Assembly: GCF_020085105.1 (NCBI RefSeq)
Contig: NC_058062.1
Coordinates: 9,831,445-9,895,444, forward strand
From: Siniperca chuatsi
Lineage: Eukaryota > Chordata > Actinopteri > Centrarchiformes > Sinipercidae
Length of the DNA stretch: 64,000 nt
Direction of reading: 5' to 3'
The notes under the pieces are model-generated. The model was not told where the DNA came from. It searched no databases and was given only the letters and a program-made list of their open reading frames with translations. The position numbers and the translations under genes are program-made. Positions 38,601-49,410 of this stretch are shown piece after piece (the stretch's first letter is position 1; each line of letters begins with the position of its first letter).

Positions 38601-39513
38601 TAAGACTTGTCTCAAGAAACCCAAGGCAAAACTATGTCTTATGATAAGTATGCTCTATGCAACAAAATCATTTTCTTAGGTTGGGGAGTTTTGCATCATA
38701 CAGGCTGGATGGTTTCTCACAAGCGCCTCTTGAGGTTTGTTGACTTAAGTATATTGGAAGAAACCCCCTAACAAATTGCGATGGTATTACAGTCTATTCA
38801 CTCAGTGCACAATGAGCTATTGGACGCAGCTATTTGATCCTGATTATGAATTGCGGAAGAAAGTGGTCTTCACAGTGGCTGCTAGTGGCTGTCATCACCG
38901 AAGAGTGAAGAATGGTAGGCCTACTGAAAATCATCTAACGCCCCATATGCCATGCCTGTGTAACCGGATTAAAAACATAGACTACCCAGTAGCCTGCAAT
39001 TTGTGACTGAAGTCTGGCGGCTAGAAATACGACAAAATGGGTTAGCGTGATAAGGCCTAGGGAGGAGGCCCGTTTCTCTGACACACACATACCTAGAAAA
39101 TGTGACCACACATTGAGTGAGAACAAATGACATGTGTCAGAGTAAAAAAATGCATACCGTGCATGGACCCCCTTTCATATGCCGCTCTTTGTGCTGAAAA
39201 TCGCTGAGCTATACACAGACTGTAACGTCAGTTTCCCTGCATGCATTTGCTTTTCGCTACTCTGCTAAACAGAATAGATTATAAATATATTGCTAGACAA
39301 CAAAAGGGCAGTGGTCTTCATTCGACCTCTCTGAACAATATTGTAACTCAAAAGGCCTGCAGCCTAAACTAAAAACCTACCTGCACTGCCGTAGGACTTT
39401 GCCAATAGCCATCGGACACTAGCGCATATTTTTGCTTTAGTACAGTCATACAAATCCAATGGCTTTATCTCTGGGACCACAAAAGTCTTCCTCATGGTAG
39501 GGGAGTCCACCAT
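17663..39513 (-). CDS. camsap3: Calmodulin-regulated spectrin-associated protein 3 (CAMSAP3/Nezha)
   Basis: Binds and stabilises free microtubule minus ends. Coding exons in transcript order: 39513-39381, 32727-32465, 24997-24857, 24602-24516, 23309-23171, 23088-22949, 22837-22753, 22655-22613, 22510-22455, 22205-22133, 22047-19938, 19834-19710, 19449-19157, 19043-18950, 18423-18299, 18201-18083, 17962-17663. All join in frame to 1441 residues. The N-terminus (MRKTFVVPEIKPLDLYD, FYCDQY, VMRLLQSSELYCR) is CAMSAP-type. A calponin-homology domain spans about 133-310. The 2110-bp exon encodes the Ser/Pro-rich middle with NPVITRSVSSDQL and coiled coils near 660-705 and 798-825; a third coiled coil is in the next exon. 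The CKK microtubule-binding domain is 1303-1441. Adjacency to xab2 favours camsap3 over camsap1 or camsap2. The two first introns (6.6 and 7.5 kb) hold most of the repeats. Confidence 0.93.
20637..20688 (-). repeat. 24-bp in-frame tandem duplication in camsap3
   Basis: Two identical 24-bp copies at 20641-20664 and 20665-20688, with four matching bases to the left, encode an eight-residue repeat (SPKTSTPA twice, about residues 842-857) in the disordered linker. The copies are identical at DNA level, so the duplication is recent or homogenised. Confidence 0.9.
26777..27481 (-). mobile_element. 5'-truncated Rex3-like (RTE-clade) LINE tail, with target-site duplication
   Basis: Reads on the minus strand. 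It encodes the C-terminal end of a fish non-LTR retrotransposon reverse transcriptase ORF (VEEFKYLGVLFTSEGRMERE, LTYGHELWVVTERTRSRIQA), broken by frame changes: the opening part (27443 to about 27100) and the terminal part (27031-26819, ending LLRLLPPRPGPG) lie in different frames. The 3' end carries the (GATG)n tail, visible as ATCC repeats at 26789-26808. A perfect 13-bp target duplication, TGTATTAAACATC, flanks it at 26777-26789 and 27469-27481. Only about 680 bp remain, so the copy is inactive. It sits in camsap3 intron 2, in the same orientation as the gene. The clade name comes from family recognition. Confidence 0.9.
27437..27470. repeat. Perfect 34-bp palindrome at the LINE 5' junction
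   Basis: The 17-base arm CACCCACGCGAAGAGAG at 27437-27453 is exactly the reverse complement of 27454-27470, with no spacer. It spans the boundary between LINE sequence and the target duplication. The left arm matches LINE reading frame sequence, so the right arm looks like a copy of it. Confidence 0.97.
27531..27780. repeat. Interspersed repeat of the GGCCACTTTATAAGGTACACC family
   Basis: Starts with CTGGCCACTTTATAAGGTAC and continues with the CAATCTAATGCAATCCAGTA, TTAATTCAACTATATG and GTACTGGACTGCATT phrases typical of a common fish interspersed repeat. A related CAGTGGCCACTTTATACAA fragment is at 6580-6600. No coding capacity; class unknown to me. Confidence 0.55.
29042..29066. repeat. (TATG)n microsatellite
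   Basis: Short run of TATG tetranucleotides inside camsap3 intron 2. A poly-T tract (about 29399-29416) and a short (CA)n (about 29280-29294) lie nearby. Confidence 0.85.
31244..31295. repeat. 25-bp perfect inverted repeat with 2-nt loop
   Basis: Left arm 31244-31268 and right arm 31271-31295 are exact reverse complements separated by AG. The arm contains AATGTAAAAGTAGTATGTAA. It lies in camsap3 intron 2 with no flanking coding sequence. It is AT-rich and could extrude as a cruciform. Confidence 0.95.
34743..35220. mobile_element. MITE with imperfect 22-bp terminal inverted repeats
   Basis: The left end TAAAGGTGGGGTATGCGATT is mirrored at the right end, whose reverse complement begins TAAAAGTTGGGTATGCAATT; 19 of 22 positions agree by eye. 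The terminal phrase is familiar from many fish genomes. The interior has no ORF of note. It lies in camsap3 intron 1; the superfamily is undetermined. Confidence 0.75.
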
Positions 39514-39900
39514 GGCGAGTCTGTAAAAAATGGGAAGAGGTGCAAAAAAGGCTACAAGACAGTATAAAAATATTCAAGCAATCATTCTTTCAGCTGACTA
39601 TTCCACACGACCGGGGCTGGGAATACGAATGTGGGTAAGGGTTTTGTCGGGAAAATATCCGCCCCAGAGCTACTTCCAAGCCAGGGATGTCCTTTTCTGT
39701 GTGGTTTTAGAGACGAAATCCCTGCTAAATTATGTCTTACGAACAAGCAAAGCCCCGACCCGCCGGGTTGTTAAAGAAAACCGGACTATTCCGCTCGTTT
39801 TTGCCCTTCTTCGTCCGCATTGCTGTGTAGTTTGTTCACTGTACGCAGAACCAGAGCCCCGCAGATGACTGACTACCAGGTGCTCCACACTGGCACCACT
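39514..39900 (-). promoter_or_regulatory. camsap3 promoter / 5' UTR, CpG-rich
   Basis: The 350 bp upstream of the camsap3 ATG are clearly richer in G+C and CpG than their surroundings (for example CCCGACCCGCCGGGTTG near 39756). No TATA box was noted. This fits a CpG-type promoter transcribing leftwards; the transcription start was not located. Confidence 0.55.
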
Positions 39901-40131
39901 CACTCATCCCACCGTCCAATAGAAATGGAGCTTGAGCAATGAGGGCGGGATCTCACTGTGTGAACACAGACAGCAGGTGGAGGTGTGGTGTGACTTTTGC
40001 TACAAGTTCATCTATTGGCGTACACACACAGGTGGATGGGAAAGTCAAACAGCTAAAAGTGACACAATAATACATTACCGTGACACCAACTTTATACATT
40101 TATTCTTTTATATATAAACGCTGACCAGTTG

Positions 40132-40232
40132 TGGAGGAAGTATTCAGATCCTTCTCTTAAGTAAAAGTAGCAATACCACAATGTAAAAATACTCCATTAA
40201 GTGAAGTCCTGGGTTCAAAATTTGCATCAGTA
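40132..40232 (+). repeat. hAT-like MITE terminal fragment, copy 3
   Basis: GTGGAGGAAGTATTCAGATC followed by CTTAAGTAAAAGTAGCAATA and AAAATACTCCATTAAGTG is the end of the same repeat family as the copies at 2033 and 10385. Only about 100 bp survive. Confidence 0.65.
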
Positions 40233-40520
40233 AACATTTAAATTTGGCCGGAATTAAAGTACAAGATTAAGTCATGTATCAGCATGCACTGTAAATTAAA
40301 TGCATACTCATTAGTCCTTTATTTTGTTCTACCCCAAAGCCCATCAATGTGCCCAAAAAAGTAAGGCATTTGATGGTCACATTATTAAGAAAGTATTTAA
40401 TTAGATAAGAAATATTGATATCAGAGTCTGATCAAATAATTGAGTTACTGTCTAGTATAGATCAGCAGCAATGTCAAAAACCTGCAGATATGTTCATTGT
40501 TTACATACCTTATTGCACCG

Positions 40521-40978
40521 TAAAGGGACAGTTCACCCCGAAATCAAAAATACGTATTTTTCCTCTTACCTGTAGTACTATTTATCCATCTGGATTGTTT
40601 AGGTGTGAGTTGCAGGGTTTTGGAGATATCAGCCGTAGAGAGGTCTGCATTTTCTGCAGACGTTGTTGTGAGCAGTTTCATGTAGGAACTATTGGTAGAA
40701 AGAAAATAGTTCCTACATGAAACTGCTCACAACAAATCTGTGGATTATCTTGAGTAACTGGATTATTATTTCTGGAAAGAGACATTGCTATTTTTCAAAT
40801 GTATTTTTTTGGCGCTTTGAGGACCACAAGTCGAGTGCCATATTGTCCCATTACAATGAAAAAATGCAGACATCTCCAAAACTTGGCGACTCACACCAAA
40901 GTAATCTAGATGGATAAATAGCACTACAGGTAAGAGGAAAATAATGTATTTTTGATTTTGGGGTGAACTGTCCCTTTA
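40521..40978. mobile_element. Palindromic MITE with TA target duplication and nested hairpin
   Basis: The left end TAAAGGGACAGTTCACCCC is matched by GGGGTGAACTGTCCCTTTA at the right end. Complementarity continues inwards (TAGTACTATTTATCCATCTG against AGATGGATAAATAGCACTA). Both ends carry TA, consistent with a TA target site as in Tc1/mariner-type MITEs. In the middle, 40663-40692 and 40706-40735 form an additional exact 30-bp inverted repeat around a 13-nt loop. There is no coding capacity. Confidence 0.85.
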
Positions 40979-41680
40979 AAAGCAGCCTGCATTATATACA
41001 AAAAGGCTGCAATGAGAGGAACATACTAGTATTCTATGTAAATCTATGCAGAAAGAAAAAAGGGAAATTAAGTTTGGAAAATAGTTTAGTTGTTTGCTTC
41101 TAATTATTGTGACTCGAGACAATTTCTTTCCAATTGTTTTTGAAGTCTTGTTTCCAGGAGCATTAGCCACATTGGAAAACAGAAATCTAAAGAGTGTCGC
41201 ATCACATGATTTTGCTCGAAGTTCCAAGAGCACTTCAAGTGCCCCACTGCAGTAACTTCGTAAGAAGATTACCTCTCAGCTATTTAAATCTAATTATGAA
41301 AGAAACACTTTCTTCCTAGTCAGTACTTTTTCCAGTCCTCAGTGTAACTCTTATGATGGGGTGGCAATAATTAAAAGCATGAGGCCTTTTCCATTAAATA
41401 CTGAAATAGAGCTACATCAGATTTAATCTTAAAAGTAATTCCCCCAGGATACATGGTTTGCACATACATTATTGGAGCACAATTTTAATATGTTTAGTGA
41501 TGTCTAAATAGAAGCTTTGCAACACATCCGCAAATGTTACATCAACAATATGAGCCTTGAATGCTTAGCTCCTGTTTGAACGAAATGTTCCTTTTAAAAA
41601 CAAAACAAATTCCTACCCAGTTTTCTGGGGCAGCGTTTCCACTGCCAGATAAAAGTCACTGCAACAGGTATAAATCCATT

Positions 41681-42736
41681 TTTATTACAACTGCGTTTTC
41701 AAGACAATGTAACAAATGTTTCTGAGATAAGAGACCAGCTTGTCACAGCCAGAATTGCTGGTGCATAACTCACAAACACTGAAAACCTATGCAGTGTGAC
41801 AATAGCAAAACATCCAAAAATCATTTTGTATACCAAAACTGTCAGACTGCATTGGGTCACAAGTAGCCTCTTGACAACGCTGACTGAAATACAAATCTAC
41901 AGCATTACTTCCTATAGCCTCAAATATGATGAGTAAGCCAAGTGAACACCTGCAACTATAACAAAAAATGGGCATTGGGAACTCTTCCAAATTAGCATTT
42001 CCTGCAGGGCTATTGAATTACAAGTTGTTTTCAAAATTTTTACAGCCCCAATCAGTCATACAAACTGTTCCTTGAGTGTACTTACAATACTACATGTACA
42101 ACTACAACACGATTTTAATATTTGAACGGAGACATGTATACAAGTATGTAATCTGATCAGAAACATTGGGTTGCAAGACACCCATCTACTAGTCATCCTG
42201 AAGCCAACAATGTGAGACTTGAATGCTCAGCTCCACTTTCAAATAAATGCCCCGTTTAAGAAACTATGCTCCTCCCCCGTGTTTTCTAGGGCAGAGCGTC
42301 CTGTCAGAGAAAGATCTCTGCATTTAGTAGGTGTACAAAAGTGTTTTCACTATTAACTGTTTTACAAAATGTTGTTCAGAAACAAAGTCAAACTACATCA
42401 GACTTCAGTTACAGTTATCATGTAACCACATATTAGTATTTCATAACAGAAAATTGCTCAATTGTACAATTATCTTGAGCTTCATACTTGAGAACGACTG
42501 ACACCATATGGCCAATACTAATATAGCTCATATCTTTGTATACTGTACTACAAACATCCACCAGGAAAACACATAGAAGGCACAAATGCTGCCATTTTGT
42601 TTTTCACTCATGTCTTATTCTATTAAAATAAAGTGGATACAACTGAGCATTTACACAAATTTAAAAATGGAGGCTTTCTCTCTACAAGAAAAATCAGAAG
42701 ACTGCATTTTGCAATATTCAGTGAGGGAGGGCTCTT
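41681..42736 (-). other. Presumed xab2 3' UTR with poly(A) signal
   Basis: On the minus strand AATAAA lies at 41686-41681, about 1.05 kb after the xab2 stop. No exon on either strand could be supported. The extent of the 3' UTR is an inference from this one hexamer. Confidence 0.4.
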
Positions 42737-45700
42737 TCAGTCATCTTTAAGTCCACCAAAGACAGCTGTGGGGACACTCTTCTGTTCAAGTTGCACCTCT
42801 GGAAAGGCCAAAATAAGAGGACAATTAGCACATGCATGTTCATGAATAATACATGTTTAAACAAACAACAAAATGTTTCCGTTTTACTACTGAGGCTGGG
42901 CCTGTTGTGTCGCTCACCATCTGGTCCCTGGTTTTCATCATCTTCATCCTCGTCATCATCATCAATATCGATCTCATCAGGATTGGCTTGTTTGGAAAGC
43001 TCAGCCAACTCACTGCGAGAGGTGTCACTCCTGCATAGTCAGATGCAGAGAATAAAGCTTATGTGTCTCCATTTCCTTTGGAGCATGTAGTTCAAATTTA
43101 TAAAAAGGCATAACTTTTCACAGATACTTTTCACTGGAGAAAAAAAAAAATACAAAAGACAAACCTGACAAAGAGAATCTTCTCTTTGGGCTTGGGTTTG
43201 TCTTGCTCGGCCTCTGCAGCAAGCTGCTGTGCTTTCTGCTCCAGCATCTTCATGTCATCAATTACCATTTGGCCAGGAGCAAGATCTGACACTGGACACA
43301 AGACGAAACAAATGGTTGGACAAACACAGAAACATTAGTAAAAATATATTAGTACATTAATTCTTGTGCAGTTCTGGGGTAAATGTGTAGCATGTGTGGC
43401 TACCATATCAATATAATTTCAAACATCTCCCCAATGTCCCATACAATCCATACAGTTCATGGTACTAGCCCAGGATGGGTTGTCAGCAGCAAACAAGTTA
43501 GTGCAAGCTCTCTCACCTGTGGAGCTTGTTGTGGCCTTAAGCATCTGAGAGGACATAAAGTTGACCTGGGTGTTGTATGTGGCCTGGACACTGCGTTTGA
43601 TCCTCAGCATTTCTCTAATAGTGTCCTCATTTCCATGGCGGATCTCAAATTCTTTCCAGGTCTGCCAGAAATTAGCAGTCACCTGAAAGATCAAGTTCAT
43701 AAATATATCAAGAAGAATTCTGATATGCACATCACTGATGGAAATGTGACATTTTATTCAGAAACAGGTAATGGCAGGAGGTGGTTTATCTCACCCTGGG
43801 GTCACAGATCTGGGAGCAGTAGGAGTAGATTGCTCTGGCCCGATCAATCTCACCCAGTTTACTCTCCATGTCAGCAAATCGCAGACACATGTCCCTTGCA
43901 TGCTCATCAGGAAGGACCTGTATAAATACAAAAGGTACAATCCAGATGTTAGTTATTTTAATAATGAATAGAACAAACAAACATAATGTATGTGTTATTT
44001 AAAGTATTGCAGAAAAAGCTTAAACTAGTGCATGCTAAGCCTTTCCAAAGGATTTCCAGACATATGAACAAATCAAATTGGTCTAGGCTTACTTTGAGCC
44101 AGCGGGGGAAAATCCTGCAAATGAATAAACACTGAATGGCTTTACAGAACCGCTTCACAGCAAACCTTGTTATTTTGATGGGTCAGAATTAGTAGAAGGA
44201 TTTGTGTAATAATTCACAGATAATTTGAAACTATAAGATACGAAGAATTTCTTTTTCTACAGTACATGTCTGAATGATGTATACATATCAAGTGTACACA
44301 CTCTCCCCTATTCTTTGGTGTACAGCATGTCACTGCACTACTATTACAGAATCCAGACAATGGTTTATATGCCAATTTCTTACTTCTCTTTTGCCAATTA
44401 ACAGTATGAGTTGTACTAAGTGATCAAAGCAATGGTTTGAAATTCTTCAGACAAAATACATGATTAAAGACGCTATGGGTATTCATCATTAAAAGCTACT
44501 AAAAATCCTACCACTGATGATTATCATCTTCAGTATTGCATCTACAAGAACCACCTGAAAATCAAATGAATTCACAGAAAGAACAGAAAAAAGAAGTTTC
44601 AATATGATATGTAGATATATCCATCAATGCTTTTACCATGTACCTCAATAGCTTTCTGGTAAATTGCTCTGGTATATGTGACTCCATAAATTTCAGCTGC
44701 TCTCTTGATGTAGATATTAAACATGTGATGTCTCTCCTCAGTGTCTACTGCCTGCGTTGCTCTTTCATAGACAGCCATGGCGTGTCGTGCCAATCCATAT
44801 CCCTCCTCCAATTTGGCATACAAGAGGTAAATGGCTGGAAAGCAAAGCACAGTGGTACATTCGGCTTCAGTACATTTCATAAAGCAAAAACGTAGAAACA
44901 ACTTGAAATATATATAGAAATTGGCAATGTAATTCTAACAAAGCTACTTACTCTTGGCAAACTTGGCAGGGCAGCCATCCAGGGCTTGTTCAAATAAATC
45001 TCTAGCTCTCTCCAGCTTCTTGCCCCCATAACGATCAATGAACTTGGTGAGGTAAGTGTTCCAGATGTCATAAACATTTGGCCACCTGAAGAGAGCGATA
45101 CCACGCTCATATGCCTAAAAAGGTATTGACAAAGACATTGAAGAATTGTTTAAATGGGTGGTATGTTGACCAAGGCAAGAATACATATTTACATTAAATG
45201 TTAGTTTAGTTAATTAGTGGCATGTTATTACTTTGAAGCTTTCCTCAAAGTAGTTGTGCTCTTCAAGGAACATGGCATAATTGATGATGATCTGTGGCGT
45301 GGCGATGCGGAGGTCAATAATGCGGTCATACACTGCTTTTGTAGACTGAGGAGAGAAAAGAAAAATTGGAGAAGAATTAGACTAAACATATACAACTCAC
45401 AGAGATGAATGACAGTTTCAAAGACACACAAAAGCACAAAGTGGATCAGGATTCTAAGACCAATACTAAATATCTGAGAGTTTACCTGCCATGTGATGTA
45501 TCCTGCATATCCTACTGCATATCATTGGCTCATATGTACTAATAACACCTGTAAACACAGACATGTAGTGAACATACCTGGAAAGTGCCAAGACTCTCCT
45601 CTAAGTCTGCCAGCATAGACCAGACCTTCAAGGACTTGTAGACTCTGTTTTGGACTGGCTCAGATGCATCAAAGTACTCAGCTTTCTTGGATGGGATGGC

Positions 45701-45742
45701 TGTAGCTTTCTATATTCAAATCATTAAAGAAAACATATCACG

Positions 45743-45778
<36 letters not shown>

Positions 45779-48700
45779 GTTTTTATGTATTTGGAGGAAG
45801 ACAAAATTTGCCAAAGTTGTTGTAGTTTCTCAGTCGTACCACTAGATGTTACTAAATATCAAGTGTAAATGGTGCTAATATTTTACTGACTGAACCTGAA
45901 CCAATGACTGCAGATGACAAAGTGTCTCACCCTCAGTATGCGCAGTGCCTGTTCATAGTTCTCATGGCGTAGCTCCATCTCTCCATATTCACACCACACT
46001 GCAGCAAGGTCATCCACCTGCTTGTAGTTCACCTTGGTGGCTTTCTCAAAAATCGTCCTGGCCTGAGTGACAGTCAGTCAATGTAAGACATATCAAGAAT
46101 AAGAAAAAGCATCTGATCTGAATTGCACAGGGTTTCCAGAATCCTTTTGGAAAGACTCCAGTGACTTACATCATCCAGCTGCTCATTTTCCTCATAGAAC
46201 TTAGCAAAGGAAACCCAGAGAGAGTGAGGCTTCCCTGTGGCCTTCATTGGATCCACAGTCTGAACAGCCTCAGTGTATGTGTTGATGATCTGCAGAAGAC
46301 ATGGTGAGCATGGATCCAGTAGTAATGTACAATATAAAGGCAGTGTTAAGACTATGTGGTGTTTGTTACATTTTATACTACTATGAATTGAGTGTGCACT
46401 GTCCCTGTCAAAAAAAAAAAAAAAAAATCAAAAATACATGTAGAAAATGGCCTAAAACTCACCTGCCGTGGATTGCCCTCATACAGTTTTACCCGTTTGT
46501 GCCACTCATGGACATTATGAGGGTTCTGCCGTAGTAGTACACTGTTCAACAAGAGGGGCCGCCGGGCTATCAGCTGCTCAAAGCGGGCCAGTCTAAGCTC
46601 CATGTCTATGTCATCTGGGAGGACAGGGACAAAGAGTAAGGCATGCATGACAAGAGAAGTGAAAGCAAGGACAGTTGCCAATATTAATGAATCCACACAC
46701 ACACCATCTTCATCCTGCCCCATCTCAGCAGTGGTCTCCATCTTCGCTGCAATCATGCTCTCTTCAAACTGGGCATAACTATCAAACACTTGTGTGAAAT
46801 CCCTTACTGTTACCACCGTAAGGATGGCCTCCTCATACACATCACGGGCCTGAGAAAGTAACAAAACATTAATAGTCATTGTTAGTCAGTCAAACCAGCA
46901 CACAGTAAATTAATGTTAATGCAACTGAGCCGAACTAACTAGCTTAATGTAAAACAAAGGAGCATTTTGAATAAACGACAATAAATGTCAATATATTGGT
47001 AAGCACTTTGTTATGGACAAAAATGGAACAATTCAGAAGAAACACACCTTCTCAAAGTGACCACTCCTGATATAATAGTCAGCTAAAGAGCACCAGAGTT
47101 TTCCAAGTTGGTCAGTGAAGCGAGTGAGGCCTCCTCGGATGATGGCTCCTACATTCAGAGAGGTGACCTTATCAGGGTTCTGGGAGATCAGGTCGCATAG
47201 CTCATGCCACAGCTGTCCAAGAAATAAATGTAGAAACAAGATTTATCAATTTTCCTGGTCAGCTAAAAAAAACAAAAAAAACAAACAAACAAATAAAAAG
47301 GCCATTGGGTGGTGCTTGGGATGAGAATAAAATCTTACTTGATAGTTAGACTTGCCCTCTTTAGACACAAAGCTTTCGTCGTTGACAACAGCTGCTAGTC
47401 GCACAGCTGCTTCATCCAAGCGGCCAACAGACCGTAAGTAGTCTATGTATTCCTCTGCATTCTCTGGAGAAAGCTACGCGGTACAAAGAGCAGACAGCAC
47501 ATTTTGAGGACATTTTCATTCATGAAGAAAAAAAAATGAAAGCTTTCCTTTACAATAGTAATTTCATCTATAAATACTAATCTATTCTCTTGTATGAATA
47601 AGATTTTTAGTAAATGTGTTGCCTAATACACATTAGAGCTCTATACAGTATGGTGATAAAGCCTTTTGGGTGATTGGTGAAATATCCTCAAGACTAAAAC
47701 AGCAAATTCAGTAGGCTGACTGAGGATCTTCAGACATTTACAGAAATTGTAAAGTGTATCATACCACATTGTGACATCATACTGCATCACATCCATTGTG
47801 ATGCAGTATGATGTCCAGTGCCACTGAAAGTGTGGAAATACAATCAGTGCAATCAGAAACCTTAAGTGACATCATTTGTGTACTATGCTCTCACCTTAAG
47901 GTACCTGCGGTACACCCGGATGGCTGTCTCTGGCAGGGGCAGGTTACGGACAAAGCGGAGATATAGAGGCCAGATGCGTGGGTGCTGAGTAACAGGAAGA
48001 GCTCTAAGTGCCCGGTCAAATGTTTGCCGACTTCTTGTGATCTTGCATTGAGACACAAGGAACTGGCAGTAATCAAGCCATATTCTAGGCATCTAGTTTA
48101 AGGAAAGACAGATGGTTAGTTAGTAGAAGCACAACTTCCACAGACCACAATATAATATTGTTTTGTACCATCAAGTGGTTCAGTATGGAGTTCTATAGGA
48201 AGTATTACCTTATGCATGAACACCAGTGCCCTTTCATGGCAATTATTGACTTCTTCATAGCCTGGTTCAGTGATACATTTCCCTTTGACTTGTTTCCGTC
48301 TCTCTCTAAGATAATTGTACCACAGCTTATAGCTGTAAAAAAATAAATAAAAGGATTAAACCATAAGCAAATAGTAGTTGTACAAAATCTTAAGCCATAT
48401 ATGACCATCTTGAACACCATCACCTAAATGAAAGTCAAGATACTTATCCAATTCTTCTAACAACGCACAACAGTGCTTGTCACATTTTAACCAGTGACGA
48501 TGCTTGATAAGTTTCCCATCTCAATCGCAAGGCCAAAATATTCTTGCATGTACTGATGGGGTTGCAATAATCTGTGGATTTGCAGGTATCCGTAACCACC
48601 TGCTTTTAAGTACAATGTCGATGCTTTCTTTATAACGTCCCCCTGTAATGTTAGTTACCTGCCCGGCAGCTCTTTCAGAGCCCGCTCATATATCATGTTG

Positions 48701-49239
48701 AGGGTGGATTTCGGCCCATTCTGTTTGAATTCGATGTAACGCATCCAGCACTTGACTGAGTATGGGTTCCGGATAATCTCCTCTTCATAAGGCAGATCAT
48801 CGTCATCCTAACAGAGCCAAGAATCACAGCACATAATACTTAAAGTTCAACCGCAATTACTTTTGAAAGAGATACGTTTGCTAAAGCTAACATTAGCGCG
48901 ACAGTGTCACGTTACTATAACGTTAACAATTTATCATCCGTATATTGTAAATTAAACGTGAGTAAATTAACAATAACTATTATGAGTTCAGAATTTAAAT
49001 ACTTTAACCACAATTTAGGAGCCAAGCATGTCTGACAACAAATATCTCTGATCCCTAGCTTACGAACCATAACAAGCTAACTTCAACACTGTTACACACA
49101 CACACACACACAGCCAAGCTAACTCTCCAGTAAAAGTTAGCTAGCTAACACTCGTTGTCAACAAACGCTAAAAGATAGCAATATACTGTTTGGTGTAACT
49201 TACAAACATAACATCAGTTTGTCCGTTTAACGAAGGCAT
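42737..49239 (-). CDS. xab2: XPA-binding protein 2 / Syf1 (HAT-repeat splicing factor)
   Basis: Nuclear pre-mRNA splicing factor, also linked to transcription-coupled repair. Coding exons in transcript order: 49239-49204, 48807-48659, 48332-48209, 48092-47895, 47473-47339, 47212-47048, 46849-46705, 46614-46463, 46289-46170, 46062-45931, 45709-45578, 45345-45232, 45114-44952, 44834-44644, 43917-43795, 43682-43517, 43291-43165, 43030-42918, 42798-42737. Every junction holds frame, giving 848 residues; human XAB2 has 855. Successive half-a-TPR repeats carry the aromatic/Asp-Glu pattern ([59 protein letters not shown]). The C-terminus has [17 protein letters not shown], an Asp/Glu run, and ends [13 protein letters not shown]. 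The first coding exon is only 12 codons. Conserved neighbour of camsap3, head-to-head with the myosin gene. Confidence 0.97.
45746..45774. repeat. (CA)n microsatellite in xab2 intron
   Basis: About 14 CA units between xab2 exons 10 and 11. A poly-A run of about 20 bases occurs nearby at 46409-46428. Confidence 0.95.
47773..47815. repeat. 19-bp perfect inverted repeat in xab2 intron
   Basis: GACATCATACTGCATCACA at 47773-47791 pairs exactly with 47797-47815 around a 5-nt loop. It lies inside the intron between xab2 exons 4 and 5. It is compact and hairpin-like, but no mature small RNA can be inferred from sequence alone. Confidence 0.95.
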
Positions 49240-49410
49240 TTCTTCCAGGAGAGAAAGGCCGTTCGAAATAAAAAATAATGCTAACTGTAGCTAACACTAG
49301 CCTGCAGACTTTTTAAAGCATGTAGTCTTCAGTGATACTTCCTTCCGGCTTCGTCACAGAGTACGCTAAGACGTAACACTCGACAAAAACTACATGCCTC
49401 AGAATGTTTG
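49240..49410 (-). promoter_or_regulatory. xab2 promoter with ETS-like and ZNF143-like motifs
   Basis: Upstream of the ATG, read leftwards, are two adjacent ETS-type cores (plus-strand text CTTCCTTCCGG near 49339-49349). At 49389-49406 lies ACTACATGCCTCAGAATG, close to the ZNF143/STAF consensus ACTACAATTCCCAGAATG. Both are common in TATA-less housekeeping promoters, which fits xab2. The motif matches are by eye, with two to three mismatches for the second. Confidence 0.5.

Larger units (their letters stand above)
39901..41680. other. Intergenic region between camsap3 and xab2
   Basis: Apart from the MITE and repeat fragment listed separately, nothing coding was seen. Both flanking genes read leftwards, so this stretch runs from the end of xab2 to the promoter of camsap3. 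Confidence 0.6.

Noticed and set aside
39530-39868. 112-residue plus-strand open frame upstream of camsap3
   Set aside because: It falls in the CpG-rich camsap3 promoter, has no recognisable motif and no splice or poly(A) context; GC-rich sequence explains its length.
42791-43090. Plus-strand Ser-rich frame opposite the end of xab2
   Set aside because: The serine run is the complement of the Asp/Glu acidic stretch of XAB2, which is supported by phased exons.
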